Below, piece by piece: positions 1 through 8,914 of a stretch of 64,000 nt of DNA; the first letter of the stretch is position 1, and the number at the start of each line of letters is the position of its first letter. The notes below the pieces were generated by a model, which saw only the letters and a program-made list of their open reading frames with translations, was not told the origin of the DNA and did not search any database. Made by a program: the position numbers and the translations under genes. Origin of the DNA: Pseudoalteromonas luteoviolacea (GTDB lineage Bacteria; Pseudomonadota; Gammaproteobacteria; Enterobacterales; Alteromonadaceae); NCBI RefSeq assembly GCF_021654285.1, contig NZ_JAKFZS010000007.1, positions 62,001 to 126,000 on the forward strand. The letters run 5' to 3'.

Positions 1-1070
1 GAGACTTTATCACGCAGTTCTGGGTGTGCTTTTAAAAACTTTAAATGCTCTAAACATTGCTCTCTATCAATACCTAGCCTTGCTGCATTTTCTGGCAGTA
101 AGGTTTTTGCAGGGGCAATGATTGGACACTTGTTTAAATGCACAAGCTTAAGCCCAACAGGCAACATGCCTTCTTCCAGCTCGGCGTGTTTGGTATAGAG
201 TCGCTCACGCAGCTCTTCAACAGATAAGTCAACTAACACGCTGGGGTCATGCGTAAGATTAAAGCACACCACGGCATTTTTATTAACCGGGTGAAAGCTC
301 ATTGGCGCAATCCAAGTCGTGCAGCCTTGTGTTGCAGGAATGCGTGATGAGGTATGCACTAAAGGCTGCATGTTAAACACATCAACAATGTCAGTGAGCG
401 CCTTTTTGGTTCTTAAGTTAAAGAAAAACTGATAAAGCTTTGGCTGTTTTTCTTTGATCAGCTTAGCCAGCGCAATGGTTGCAGTGACATCGCTCAAGGC
501 ATCGTGTGCTGCACTGTGTTCAATACCATTGGCAACGGTGAGCTCTTCAAGCCTAAAGCTTGGTGAACCATCTTCTTTCAATGGCCATTCAATGCCTTCT
601 GGGCGCAGTGCATAGCAAGCTCTGACTAAGTCAATAATATCCCAACGGCTATTGCCATTTTGCCACTCGCGCTCATAAGGGTCATAAAAATTACGGTAAA
701 GGCTGTAGCGCGTTACTTCATCATCAAAGCGAATGCTGTTGTAACCCGCAACACAGGTATTTGCTTTACTAAACTCGGCGTGAATTTTTGCCATAAATTC
801 GCTTTCAGGCAAGCCGTGTTTCAGTGTGTGTTGCGGTGTAATACCAGTGATCAAACACGCTTCTGGATGCGGCAAATAATCTGGTGCAGGTTGGCAATAC
901 TCAATAAGCGGCTCGCCAATGATGTTTAAGTCGTAATCGGTTCTGATACCTGCAAACTGACTGGGTCTGTCTTTTTGAGGGCTAGCCCCCCAAGTTTCGT
1001 AATCGTGCCAATAGATTGTGGGGATGTTTTCGTTATTGTTTTGATTCTTCATTTGGTCATTATTTGTCAT
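1..1070 (-). CDS. sbcB: Exodeoxyribonuclease I (partial, C-terminus beyond left edge)
   Basis: This is the N-terminal 356 residues of exonuclease I, the processive 3'-5' single-strand DNA exonuclease used in mismatch repair and recombination. The start ATG at 1068-1070 gives MTNNDQMKNQ and then IYWHDYETWG, which is the ExoI motif carrying the first two DEDDh acidic residues (E. coli has FHDYETFG). AQFAxIRTD-type sequence (here SQFAGIRTDYDLN), the CxITGITPQ stretch, the AGYNSIRFDDEV motif (second exonuclease motif) and the EHSAAHDALSDVTATIALA motif (third motif with catalytic His and Asp) follow in the expected order. A second in-frame ATG lies at 1050-1052; either could start the protein. The frame is open to base 1, so roughly the last quarter of the protein is outside the window. 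Confidence 0.96.
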   Translation of the reverse strand, partial: MTNNDQMKNQNNNENIPTIYWHDYETWGASPQKDRPSQFAGIRTDYDLNIIGEPLIEYCQPAPDYLPHPEACLITGITPQHTLKHGLPESEFMAKIHAEFSKANTCVAGYNSIRFDDEVTRYSLYRNFYDPYEREWQNGNSRWDIIDLVRACYALRPEGIEWPLKEDGSPSFRLEELTVANGIEHSAAHDALSDVTATIALAKLIKEKQPKLYQFFFNLRTKKALTDIVDVFNMQPLVHTSSRIPATQGCTTWIAPMSFHPVNKNAVVCFNLTHDPSVLVDLSVEELRERLYTKHAELEEGMLPVGLKLVHLNKCPIIAPAKTLLPENAARLGIDREQCLEHLKFLKAHPELRDKV

Positions 1071-1574
1071 AAAATCATTGGCTTATATAAAGTATGCTGC
1101 TTTACTCAATCTGTTCATCACGCTTACAACATCACATCAGCGTGTATAAATGTGTGTATAAAAAACTTGTAAGTGTGTATATGGCCGTAAAATGCTATTA
1201 GATGCAAAATGCGCAAATCTAGTAAATAAGAAAACGACCAGACGGTATTATCTCATAGAGATGGACTAAGGGTAAGGTGTAATAATGATAGTTGTAGGCC
1301 TTGGTTCAACATTGGCAAATTACAGACTAAATTAGGTACTTAAAGATCCATATTGGTCAAGGGCCATCAGAAAAGCACCGGTAAGGTTTGGATATTTATT
1401 TTTTTAGTCAGAGCCTTCAACGAAGGAGTATCTAAAAAAGCAAAATTCTTGGAGCTTATGCCTAAATAGATAGGGCGTTGGAATACGTTTGAGTGAGTCT
1501 AGTTTTATTACATACGAGGTTAATTAAGCAGCAAGTTAAATGTGAATATCGAAAATATTTAGAAGGATACTGAC
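1071..1574. other. Long intergenic stretch, no gene recognised
   Basis: About 500 AT-rich bases between sbcB and the next plus-strand gene. The only open frames are short and lack ribosome sites or recognisable products. An AAGGA-type ribosome site at about 1563-1568 belongs to the gene starting at 1575. The stretch must hold the sbcB promoter near 1080-1150, but I cannot assign -10 and -35 boxes with confidence. It reads like decayed accessory DNA rather than a compact regulatory region. Confidence 0.4.
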
Positions 1575-2042
1575 ATGAACAATGAGATAAAAGCGGCACT
1601 ATTAGGGGCTATAGTTGGTGGTGTTTTTGCTACAGCAGGGTCATTACTAACTACATTTATTACGTTAGAGAGTCACATTGAATCTTTAACTTTAGAACAT
1701 AAGTTAAACCAAGATAGGATGATGCAGAAGGACTTACAAGATGCCTATGTCCGATTTGTAACTCGCTATGGTCATGCTGAGAATGCGGAGCTTGATTTTA
1801 GGCGAGGTAATGCTCAATTCTGGGGAGAATATAAAGGGATTCAATTGCAATTTAACTTGAATGGTCATGAAAATGTTGTAAATGCGATGGATGCTCTAAT
1901 TCAAAATCTAAATGGTATAGATGAGCCGAGCTTGATGCATACTTCAGGACAGTTAAACTTCAGATCCAAATATAATGAGAAATTACCGCCAGTCATTGAC
2001 AGTATGCAGACCGCACTTTCTAAAGATAAAGCAAAAATTTAA
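1575..2042 (+). CDS. Hypothetical membrane-anchored protein, 155 aa
   Basis: I do not recognise the family. The N-terminus has a single strongly hydrophobic segment at about residues 6-30 (AALLGAIVGGVFATAGSLLT) rich in small residues, typical of one inner-membrane helix. A charged, mostly helical cytoplasmic or periplasmic region of about 120 residues follows (LEHKLNQDRMMQKDLQDAYV). A good ribosome site (AAGGATACTGAC) precedes the ATG. It lies alone between sbcB and the Nmad2-like gene on the same strand, separated from the latter by about 240 bases. Such short one-helix proteins occur in accessory and defence islands, but nothing in the sequence fixes a function. Confidence 0.6.
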   Translation: MNNEIKAALLGAIVGGVFATAGSLLTTFITLESHIESLTLEHKLNQDRMMQKDLQDAYVRFVTRYGHAENAELDFRRGNAQFWGEYKGIQLQFNLNGHENVVNAMDALIQNLNGIDEPSLMHTSGQLNFRSKYNEKLPPVIDSMQTALSKDKAKI

Positions 2043-2286
2043 ATATTGGAGTAAAGAAGTTTTCTGTTATCAGAAAAATAGGACGAAAGAACTCCATCAT
2101 GTCTGAAGGTGACAATTGTTCATTTGCAGATTAACGTGACTTGAATACTCATGTAATTACTCATCTTAAAAATTTGGTGATTTCGTCCGTTGTTGCTAGG
2201 TAAAAAATTCAGTAAAAATGTCATTGATTCAATTCACCTGAAAACCATACTTTAATATATTTAGATACTAACAAGGAATTAGATAA

Positions 2287-2895
2287 TTGAACGTGTTTTC
2301 TTATGTTGTGGCCAATGATTATGGCTTTGCGCCAAATCCATATGGTGGTGTACTGACCCTAGTTACGTGTAAGCCTGTCATTAGAAGGACTGCGAGAGTA
2401 GGGGACATAATTATTGGGTTGGGCTCAGTGCGAACGGTAGGAAGTGACAGGCTGTTTTATGCTGGGATCATAAGCGAAGTTGTGACCATGAGGGAATATG
2501 GGCAAAGCAAACGATTTGCTAACAAAAGACCTGAAAATATGGAGTCTGGCGATTGTATTTATTATTGGGATGAAACTGGCGTTAAGCAAAGAGCTAATCA
2601 ATTACATGGACAAGGTGATATTGAACGAGATACGAAAGGAAAAAATGTTCTTATATGTGATAGGTATTGGTATTTTGGAAATAAAGCAAGGTCAATTCCT
2701 CTTGAAGTATTGAGCGCGATTAAAATAGTGAGAGGGCATAGGCGGTGTAGAGACGAAAAAGTTATTTCTAATGTTCTTCGGTTTATTGAATGCTTAAATG
2801 AAGAAACTGACTTTACACCATACCATGAAATACCCCGTTCAAGAGGTCATTGCACTAGCCAGAAGCTTAAAACAAATACTTGTGGAGCTTGCTAA
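2287..2895 (+). CDS. Nmad2-like (nucleotide-modification-associated domain 2) protein
   Basis: The opening, FSYVVANDYGFAPNPYGG followed by TLxTCKPxIRRTARVGDIIIGLGS, matches what I know of the Nmad2 family, a small domain originally described through its association with base-modification systems in phages and bacterial islands. Downstream motifs KRPENMESGDCIYY and the ICDRYWYFG-NKARSIP segment fit the same family. The start is TTG at 2287, supported by AAGGA nine bases upstream; a GTG at 2293 is the alternative. The biochemical role is not established; a DNA-base or nucleotide-binding PUA/EVE-like role is inference. The C-terminus is Cys-rich (CTSQKLKTNTCGAC). It is an orphan here, without a visible methylase or restriction partner, in an AT-rich patch that suggests acquisition. 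Confidence 0.65.
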   Translation: MNVFSYVVANDYGFAPNPYGGVLTLVTCKPVIRRTARVGDIIIGLGSVRTVGSDRLFYAGIISEVVTMREYGQSKRFANKRPENMESGDCIYYWDETGVKQRANQLHGQGDIERDTKGKNVLICDRYWYFGNKARSIPLEVLSAIKIVRGHRRCRDEKVISNVLRFIECLNEETDFTPYHEIPRSRGHCTSQKLKTNTCGAC

Positions 2896-3100
2896 TAATA
2901 GAGAAAGTGTACTTATGAAACATGGTATTTAATCGCATCCAGTTAGCCCTATAGTTTAGCGTATTTTTGGAAAGGTTTAATTGCGGATAAAATCAAATGT
3001 TCATGACTTTAACTCGGTAATCTCTTTAAATAGGTATTTAGCTGCAATGGTATCAGGAACTATTGAAGCCTGTACTTATTTAAACAATATGCGCACTTAA

Positions 3101-4114
3101 TCATAAATGCGCATTAAACCAATTTACTAACTCCTCGAGTGACTCTTTTTTATTCAATCTCAAATTATGGTAATCGTCTGGGTAAAGAATGAGTTTATGC
3201 TCAATATTGTGCAAGGCAAACGCTTTGGCCAATTCGACGGATTGTTCATGGGAGACTCGTCTGTCATCGGTGCCGTGTAAAAGTAGGATTGGCGTATTTT
3301 TTGGTAGTGTGTTTGCAAAGTGCAGTACTGAGCGCTGGTTCAGCGCTTGTTGCTTGTTGTCTTTATAATTAGGGATCCTATATTTGTAAACGCGTTCCAT
3401 TTCAGGTCTTTTTTCAAGCTGTTTTGTGAGGTCAGAAACCCCAGCAATGGCGGCAAGGGCTTTTATGTTGGGCATCTTTTTGACTGCAAGGTAACTTTGC
3501 ATTGCCCCTCGGCTTGCGCCATACATGCCTATTCGTTGACTGTCAGCACCACGAATATGAGGGATCAGCTCGTTAAGTGCGACGACGTCATTGACATCTG
3601 CTCCGCCAAATTCATCTAATGGGGCCTGTGGCTTTTTACTCTGTCTATATTGACTGCCAATGATCACAAACCCCTTATCAGCAATGGGAAATAAATTCGC
3701 CACGAGGGGACCCAGAGTCATGTTACCAAAGCTGCCATTACCTCCACGATTGTAGATCAAGACAGGAAGCTTACCTTTGTGGGACTTGGGTTTAATGACA
3801 TAACCGTCGACTTCTAAGCCGTCGACAGAATACGTAAAGTGCTGGCAAGCCAAGTTACTTTTATATTCATCAAACTGATTTTTTGGAAACCATTTAACAA
3901 ACCGCTTCATGGCCTTATCAACTTTTTCGTCTGACTTTAACCGCTTGGTGTATTTCTTTTTCATGGTTGCTTGCCACGCTTCATAACTAAAACCAAAACA
4001 AGTACTGTGCGCTTTTACATTGCTGTGCTGAATAAGAGGAGAAATTTGTGTTTTAGCCGCATATGAGTTGCCAGATAACATCATGAGTGCAGTAAAGGTG
4101 GCGAGCTTTTTCAA
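3101..4114 (-). CDS. Secreted alpha/beta hydrolase, prolyl-oligopeptidase/dienelactone hydrolase-like
   Basis: A 337-residue hydrolase with a Sec signal peptide (MKKLATFTALMMLSGNSYAA, cut after about residue 19). The nucleophile elbow is GMYGASRGAMQS with Ser at about 201; the acid is in LLLHGTDDRRV (Asp about 283/284) and the base is in YPDDYHNLRL (His about 316), so the catalytic triad is complete and in the S9-like order. An oxyanion region YNRGGNGSFG lies at about 121-130. The start is TTG, chosen because AAGGAG stands nine bases upstream and it gives a perfect signal peptide. The substrate (peptide or ester) cannot be told. It is monocistronic as far as I can see and convergent with the upstream Nmad2-like gene. 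Confidence 0.85.
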   Translation of the reverse strand: MKKLATFTALMMLSGNSYAAKTQISPLIQHSNVKAHSTCFGFSYEAWQATMKKKYTKRLKSDEKVDKAMKRFVKWFPKNQFDEYKSNLACQHFTYSVDGLEVDGYVIKPKSHKGKLPVLIYNRGGNGSFGNMTLGPLVANLFPIADKGFVIIGSQYRQSKKPQAPLDEFGGADVNDVVALNELIPHIRGADSQRIGMYGASRGAMQSYLAVKKMPNIKALAAIAGVSDLTKQLEKRPEMERVYKYRIPNYKDNKQQALNQRSVLHFANTLPKNTPILLLHGTDDRRVSHEQSVELAKAFALHNIEHKLILYPDDYHNLRLNKKESLEELVNWFNAHL

Positions 4115-4290
4115 TTGCTTATACTCCTTTCAAATTGAAGTAGCGAATTATAATGGGCCTAATTAAACCAAAGCTGAATTTAGGTGTTTTATTTTATCTA
4201 TAACTTCAATCTTGAATGTCGCATTTTTTCTAAAACAGAGAGGTTTTTTTGGGTGCGGAGTTAAGTTATGCTTCGGTATTGAGAGGGCTA

Positions 4291-4317
4291 GCTGACTAAT
4301 CAATATTGATCGTCAGC
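4291..4317 (-). terminator. Hairpin downstream of the DUF2799/TonB2 operon
   Basis: GCTGAC (4291-4296) pairs with GTCAGC (4312-4317), with a self-complementary AT-rich interior. It stands just beyond the stop of the DUF2799 gene at 4336, in the right place to end the long minus-strand operon. No strong U-tract follows, so it may be a processing or stabilising stem. Confidence 0.45.
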
Positions 4318-4335
4318 AATTGGTAGCCCACTGAA

Positions 4336-4794
4336 TTACTTCATGTTTGGTTTTGGTGCTTTTCTGGTTATTTCACTTTGTTTATGTCGGTATACTTCTC
4401 GTTTTTGTCTCGCGATATATTCTTCAATTTCTGAGCGTTTACGCTGTCCAAGTGCAAACCCTTTTTGATAATCTTGTTGTAAATCAAATGGACAAATATC
4501 GGTCTGGGAATTCCCTTCTGTTGCGTGTTTATAGCCATTGTCATAAGTACAATATTCAATTAAACCTGCGCTATAACCACTCACAAATTGATTTTGTGCA
4601 TTGGGATTTAGGGTATCTCCACAAGTTTGCTTTACAGCATCAAAAAACCTGACATTGTCGCCTGACAGAGCCGTTTTATGGCCAAGTGCTTGCCAGTCTT
4701 GTGAACCACAATTGGCGTAGTCGAATGTATACTTAGTCGAGCTGCATCCGGCGATTAATATGATAAAAATAGACCAGAGTGTGATACGAACCAT
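4336..4794 (-). CDS. DUF2799 family lipoprotein
   Basis: A 152-residue lipoprotein: the signal sequence ends in the lipobox ILIAGCSS, so Cys17 is the predicted lipidated residue. Features of the DUF2799 family are visible: a CGSQDWQALGHKTALSG segment near the N-terminus, the FVSGYSAGLIEYCTYDNGY segment and the QDYQKGFALGQ motif. The function of the family is unknown; it is an envelope protein. It starts only ten bases after the TPR gene on the same strand, so it is probably the last cistron of the TonB2 operon, although lipoproteins of this type also occur alone. The C-terminal 30 residues are basic and probably disordered. Confidence 0.8.
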   Translation of the reverse strand: MVRITLWSIFIILIAGCSSTKYTFDYANCGSQDWQALGHKTALSGDNVRFFDAVKQTCGDTLNPNAQNQFVSGYSAGLIEYCTYDNGYKHATEGNSQTDICPFDLQQDYQKGFALGQRKRSEIEEYIARQKREVYRHKQSEITRKAPKPNMK

Positions 4795-4804
4795 CTTATT
4801 CTCC

Positions 4805-6178
4805 TTATAATGTGCTAGTACTTTGAATATCGATAATATTTGCTAGTAAGTTTATTTTTTCTTGAATACCCAGTGTATTTGGGTATGCGCGTTTTGCATC
4901 AATGAGTAATTGGTAAGCGGCCTTTAATTCATCGGTATTGATATAAAGTTGGGCACGTCCTAATAGCGCTTGTAATTTTATTTCCTCAAATGCTTCTGCA
5001 CGAATATACGCTTGCTCGGCTTTTATATGATGCTTTTGCTGGAGAAGTAGGTTTGCATAGCTGAGTAATGCGTTTTGATTGTTCGCATCTAGATCTAAAG
5101 CATTTTGATAATGTGTCAATGCTTCATTAATACGGTCCTTGGCTTGGAGGATCTGCGCTTGTGTTGACAGCAATAGGCTTCTACTTTGCGCACTGAGTGT
5201 GCTTTTATCATTAAGTTGTTTAATTAACCATTCGCTATCTTCCCATCTATTTACTTGATTTAACCACAGCAGGTAATTACTTATATCTGTAAATTCGAGA
5301 CGCTGACTTTTTACTTGTGTTTTAAGTAAAGCGATGGCGCGATCAAACTGTGCTTGTTCAAAATGCAGATTAACCATAGTTAATAAATTTTGTTGGGAAA
5401 TATCACCAAGTAACAGCGCGAACTCTAAAGATTGCAAAGCCTGATCATAAGTATTTTGCTCAATATGAATTGCAGCCTTGGTTAACCAATATGATTGGTT
5501 GTTTTTGTCTTGCTCGATGAGCTCTTCAAGTAATGCAAGTGCTGAAGGGAACATTTTGGCTTGCACAAAGGCTGTTAATAGCCCTTGCTGCCATTGCGTA
5601 TTTTCGGGTTCGAGGCTATACGCTTTTTGATAAGCATAGACCGCACTAAGCCCGCCATGCTGGTGAAGGTTAAGGTAACCTAAATGCCCATGCACTGTTG
5701 CGTTATTAGACCCATAAGCGATTGCTTTTGCAAAATGCTGCCGAGCTTTAACAAAATCTTCTGTGATGAGAAATAGCAGCCCAAGCTCTTCATGTGCGCG
5801 AACTAGCTGAGGTTTCCGATTTAGAATGAACTGGTAAAGGTGAATGGCTTGGGGGTATTCCTTGAGTGAGAAGTACACTTGAGCCTTGATCATTAAAAGT
5901 GCGGGACTCAGTTCAACATCATAGTAAGTCTCGAGCTCTAATTTAACCTGTTTGAAATCTTTTCTGCCAAGTAGTGACTTTAGTTTTTCAGCAAGCTCAT
6001 ATTCTTCAGGGGCAAGCGAGACTTCCCGCTCTAAATACTGCTCGCTGAATCCAGGGATGACAAATTTTACGGGGTCAAGTTCAAGCTCATAACTTTGCGC
6101 ATTCGCTTTAATCATGCCTGCCATGAAGATTGAACATAATAAAATAAACGCATTTTTTTTGATCATTATATTATCCAT
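4805..6178 (-). CDS. TPR-repeat protein of the TonB2 operon
   Basis: A 457-residue periplasmic protein made almost wholly of tetratricopeptide repeats from about residue 85 to 440 (for example AQVYFSLKEYPQAIHLYQFIL, HEELGLLFLITEDFVKARQHF and HLGYLNLHQHGGLSAVYAYQ-type helices). A Sec signal peptide lies at the N-terminus (IKKNAFILLCSIFMAGMIKANA). Its gene overlaps the tonB stop by eight bases. A TPR protein is the usual last or second-last member of DUF3450-ExbB-ExbB-ExbD-TonB operons in marine gammaproteobacteria, where it is thought to assist the TonB2 complex or its receptor; that role is from knowledge of the operon type, not from this sequence. ATG at 6166 is an alternative start. Confidence 0.85.
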   Translation of the reverse strand: MDNIMIKKNAFILLCSIFMAGMIKANAQSYELELDPVKFVIPGFSEQYLEREVSLAPEEYELAEKLKSLLGRKDFKQVKLELETYYDVELSPALLMIKAQVYFSLKEYPQAIHLYQFILNRKPQLVRAHEELGLLFLITEDFVKARQHFAKAIAYGSNNATVHGHLGYLNLHQHGGLSAVYAYQKAYSLEPENTQWQQGLLTAFVQAKMFPSALALLEELIEQDKNNQSYWLTKAAIHIEQNTYDQALQSLEFALLLGDISQQNLLTMVNLHFEQAQFDRAIALLKTQVKSQRLEFTDISNYLLWLNQVNRWEDSEWLIKQLNDKSTLSAQSRSLLLSTQAQILQAKDRINEALTHYQNALDLDANNQNALLSYANLLLQQKHHIKAEQAYIRAEAFEEIKLQALLGRAQLYINTDELKAAYQLLIDAKRAYPNTLGIQEKINLLANIIDIQSTSTL

Positions 6179-6830
6179 AATTAAAGTTTATGCCGTACAG
6201 GTAGACAGCTTGAACGGCTTTGCCTTCTTTTCTGGGTACTTCGAATTTAGCGTACTTTACCCAAGTTTTAATGGTTTCAACCATTTCTGGAAAAGCAGGG
6301 TCGATAATTTTCTTGATAAAGGGCTTTCCTGATTGATCGATAATGAGCTCAACGGTGGTCTTGATACGCTTTTGTCCATATTTGCGAACTGATTTTGGTG
6401 GTCTCACATAACGTTGTGAGACGACTTTCGGTACTTTGTCTAACTGTTCTACTTCGAGCATTGGGACTTTGGAAGTATAGAGCTCGCTAATTTCAAATCT
6501 GTCAAATGAAAACTTGGGCATGGGTAAGTCTTCGATTTTAGGTGTGGCCATTTTATTCTTTACGCCGTAATTTACCTTTATTGAGCCAGTGAGACCCTGC
6601 ACATTAAGTGTACTGGTGTCGCTGCTGGTATCAGTAGCTTTTTTTGTTTGGGGCGGTGGAGGAGGTGGGGGAGCGACCACCGTCACTTCAAGTTGATTGA
6701 TTTTTACCTTGTTTGGTGGAGGGGTCGTTGTGTTATCTAACACGATTAATAGACCAAACAAAGCGAAAGACAGGGTCATGGCAGCCAACATCAATGCAAA
6801 CCGTTCCAATGTGAATGGAGCTGAGTACAT
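6171..6830 (-). CDS. tonB: TonB family energy transducer (TonB2 type)
   Basis: A 219-residue TonB protein with the standard three parts. An N-terminal transmembrane anchor lies at about residues 11-31 (LMLAAMTLSFALFGLLIVLD), a short proline-rich periplasmic spacer includes seven consecutive prolines at about 54-60, and a C-terminal TonB domain lies at about 130-219 (YVRPPKSVRKYGQKRIKTTV and the LIIDQSGKPFIKKIIDPAFP strand region). The spacer is much shorter than in E. coli TonB, as is normal for TonB2 proteins. Start and ExbD stop overlap (TAATG), and the TPR gene overlaps the stop, so these genes are translationally coupled. It transmits proton-motive energy to outer-membrane receptors; the nearby receptor at 10.0-12.6 kb is a plausible client. 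Confidence 0.93.
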   Translation of the reverse strand: MYSAPFTLERFALMLAAMTLSFALFGLLIVLDNTTTPPPNKVKINQLEVTVVAPPPPPPPQTKKATDTSSDTSTLNVQGLTGSIKVNYGVKNKMATPKIEDLPMPKFSFDRFEISELYTSKVPMLEVEQLDKVPKVVSQRYVRPPKSVRKYGQKRIKTTVELIIDQSGKPFIKKIIDPAFPEMVETIKTWVKYAKFEVPRKEGKAVQAVYLYGINFNYG

Positions 6831-7240
6831 TATTGAGTTTCCTCTGTTGCTAAGCTTATTTTGGTGATACCAGCTAATTTCGCTTGGTCAATCACCTTGA
6901 CGAGCAGCTCAGTAGTCACTGTTTTATCCGCTTGGATGATAAGGGGTCTCTCGTCTTTACGGTTAAGGTGCTCAAGCGTGCTTCGGATCCCATTTATTCC
7001 AATATTGGTGCCTCCATAAATAACTTGGCCGTCGTTGGTAATGGCAAGCAAAAACACATTTTTTGCAAGGCTTTTACTGGAGAGCGAGGCCGGTTTATCT
7101 ATTTCAACGCCTGTTTCTTTGACAAAGACTGTTGTGACAATAAAAAAAATAAGCAAGATAAAAACCACATCCAGCAGTGGCGCTAGGTCGATATCATCGT
7201 TTTTTTCGCTTTCAACACGTTGTTCAAATGATGATTTCAT
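6830..7240 (-). CDS. exbD: ExbD-type biopolymer transporter subunit
   Basis: A 136-residue ExbD/TolR protein. The single transmembrane helix carries the proton-path aspartate (DIDLAPLLDVVFILLIFFIV, residues about 16-35), followed by the periplasmic domain with IIQADKTVTTELLVKVID, the usual ExbD C-terminal motif. It overlaps exbB at its start (ATGA) and tonB at its stop. Together with the two ExbB-like proteins it should form the inner-membrane motor that energises TonB. Confidence 0.93.
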   Translation of the reverse strand: MKSSFEQRVESEKNDDIDLAPLLDVVFILLIFFIVTTVFVKETGVEIDKPASLSSKSLAKNVFLLAITNDGQVIYGGTNIGINGIRSTLEHLNRKDERPLIIQADKTVTTELLVKVIDQAKLAGITKISLATEETQ

Positions 7241-7620
7241 GGTTGCGCTCGCTGAGTATGGTATTTAAAAAGTAAAAGCTGACGAAAAATAAGTGCTGGT
7301 ACGGCTAAAACGAGTCCTAATTTAGTGGTGATGAGCGCACTTGAGATCCCCCCAGACATCACTGCTTGTTGATTTAGCGCATCAAAAATGGAGATGAATT
7401 CAAAGGTATCCAGTAACCCTGTTATGGTACCGAGTAAGCCAAGCAACGGCAGTGAAGCGGTAAGTGCTAGCAAGGTACCTTGGCAATTCTTAAGATCATC
7501 TCTTTTGTTATCTCGGTGCAAACCCCAGTAAAGATCAAAGATAAGATAGTAAACTGCACTGGCGACACACAGTAGCGCCAACACAACACCATTAGAGAGC
7601 AATTCAGTCATATCAACCAT
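7237..7620 (-). CDS. exbB: ExbB/TolQ-type proton channel subunit (small, ExbB2)
   Basis: A 127-residue MotA/TolQ/ExbB family protein, short because it lacks any N-terminal extension. The conserved C-terminal transmembrane block is clear: LTASLPLLGLLGTITGLLDTF followed by VMSGGISSALITTKLGLVLAVPALI. I start it at ATG 7620 because GGAGC stands seven bases upstream and the start overlaps the stop of the preceding gene (TATGGTTGA); a longer in-frame reading from 7647 would run through that gene. It is the second ExbB-like gene of the operon. Confidence 0.92.
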   Translation of the reverse strand: MVDMTELLSNGVVLALLCVASAVYYLIFDLYWGLHRDNKRDDLKNCQGTLLALTASLPLLGLLGTITGLLDTFEFISIFDALNQQAVMSGGISSALITTKLGLVLAVPALIFRQLLLFKYHTQRAQP

Positions 7621-8914
7621 ATGCTTGCTCCGATTGGTTGATCTCAAGTTTACTTAAGTGCAGTGCCAGTGACTCAATGGAGGATTGAAAGTTTTTGACA
7701 CGTTTAGTAAGTAATGCACTAACGATGAGTGCAGGTATCGCAACAATAAGCCCTAATTCTGTCGTGATCAGCGCTTGTGATATGCCACCTGATACGACTG
7801 ACGCATCTCCTGAACCAAAAATGTTCATCATCATAAAGGTATGGATCATGCCAGAGACGGTACCCAGTAAACCGAGCAAGGGCGAAACGGTGGCGCAGGT
7901 TGTGATCACACCAATATATTTTTCGTTATGCGCTTTTTGTTTAGCCAGCTCAGCAAGTAACAGATCGTCTCTTTTTTGAGAAATTGCGTTGTGTTGCACA
8001 ATATCAAAAAGTACACGCTCATTGGATGCGAGAGAGCCATATATTGTTTTTAACTCTGCTTGAGACATCGGTATGTTTGAATATTTAATGATTTGGCTTG
8101 TCACTGGGTTGATGCTTGGGAGCTTTGATAGCTGTATGGCTTTTAAAAGGCCAATAATAAGTGCAGCAAGTGCAAATGAGACGATTGGAATGGCCCACGT
8201 ACCACCTTGTTGAAGGTACTCAATTAAACTAAATTGACTTTGATTTAGTTTGTCAGCATTTCCCAAGGTGGGGTCGAAATGAATAAGCCCATTACCGTTT
8301 TTCTTCAATGCATTTAGGTCATCAAATAGTATATCTTGCTGGCTTATCTGTTTTAATAGCGGCGTAGTGTTATTAATATTGAAAGACACTACCCCAGCTT
8401 CGATGTCATTAATCGCGTATTCGATCGGCCCAATTTTGATAACATCAAACGTGTTTAGCTTGTTGTCGCTGCCTATCAAATTTTTTTGTTCAAAAGCAGG
8501 GGTAAGCTTTTTATTTAAAGCGGTAATAATCTGCTCGATATTAATGGAGCCATCAGCATTAGAAATACGGCTTTGAGTATTCTTTTCAAATGCTGATATA
8601 AGTTGTGATTGGTAACTATGTTGGTTTTGCCATTGTTGGTTACGTTTTTCCAACTGATTGATGTTGAGGAGTTGTTCATCCTCTAGACGACGAATATTTT
8701 TAGCCTCGTTACGCAGCTTTCTGAGTTTGGCTAACTGCGCGTTAAGTTGCTTGGCCAGCTGTTTGTGCTCTTGATCTATGCGCGCTTGAGTTGCAAGGAG
8801 TTGCTGTTTTGCTGTTGCAATGCGGCCAATAAGCTGATCAGCATGATTGGACTCTAGGGCCAACAAGGGAAAACATATAACACATAATAAAATCTGACAA
8901 ATATGCTTTATCAT
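7613..8914 (-). CDS. ExbB-like protein with long periplasmic coiled coil (TtpC type)
   Basis: A 433-residue protein that joins a secreted coiled-coil region to an ExbB/TolQ channel domain. A signal peptide (MIKHICQILLCVICFPLLAL) is followed by a Gln/Lys/Leu-rich coiled coil at about residues 25-105, a mixed domain to about 225, a first membrane helix at about 235-255 (WAIPIVSFALAALIIGLLKA) and the ExbB block at about 335-415 (CATVSPLLGLLGTVSGMIHTF and VVSGGISQALITTELGLIVA). This architecture is that of TtpC, the extra TonB2-complex protein described in Vibrio, which has the same operon order. It overlaps both neighbours by a few bases. It probably lets the TonB2 motor reach or sense the periplasm; the exact role is inference. 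Confidence 0.88.
   Translation of the reverse strand: MIKHICQILLCVICFPLLALESNHADQLIGRIATAKQQLLATQARIDQEHKQLAKQLNAQLAKLRKLRNEAKNIRRLEDEQLLNINQLEKRNQQWQNQHSYQSQLISAFEKNTQSRISNADGSINIEQIITALNKKLTPAFEQKNLIGSDNKLNTFDVIKIGPIEYAINDIEAGVVSFNINNTTPLLKQISQQDILFDDLNALKKNGNGLIHFDPTLGNADKLNQSQFSLIEYLQQGGTWAIPIVSFALAALIIGLLKAIQLSKLPSINPVTSQIIKYSNIPMSQAELKTIYGSLASNERVLFDIVQHNAISQKRDDLLLAELAKQKAHNEKYIGVITTCATVSPLLGLLGTVSGMIHTFMMMNIFGSGDASVVSGGISQALITTELGLIVAIPALIVSALLTKRVKNFQSSIESLALHLSKLEINQSEQAYG

Noticed and set aside
975..1172. Short plus-strand open frame overlapping the 5' end of sbcB
   Set aside because: It lies opposite sbcB, has no ribosome site and no recognisable product.
2059..2078. Stem TTTTCTG-TTAT-CAGAAAA after the 1575 gene as a terminator
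   Set aside because: The stem is mostly A-T, and no T-run follows; too weak to list.
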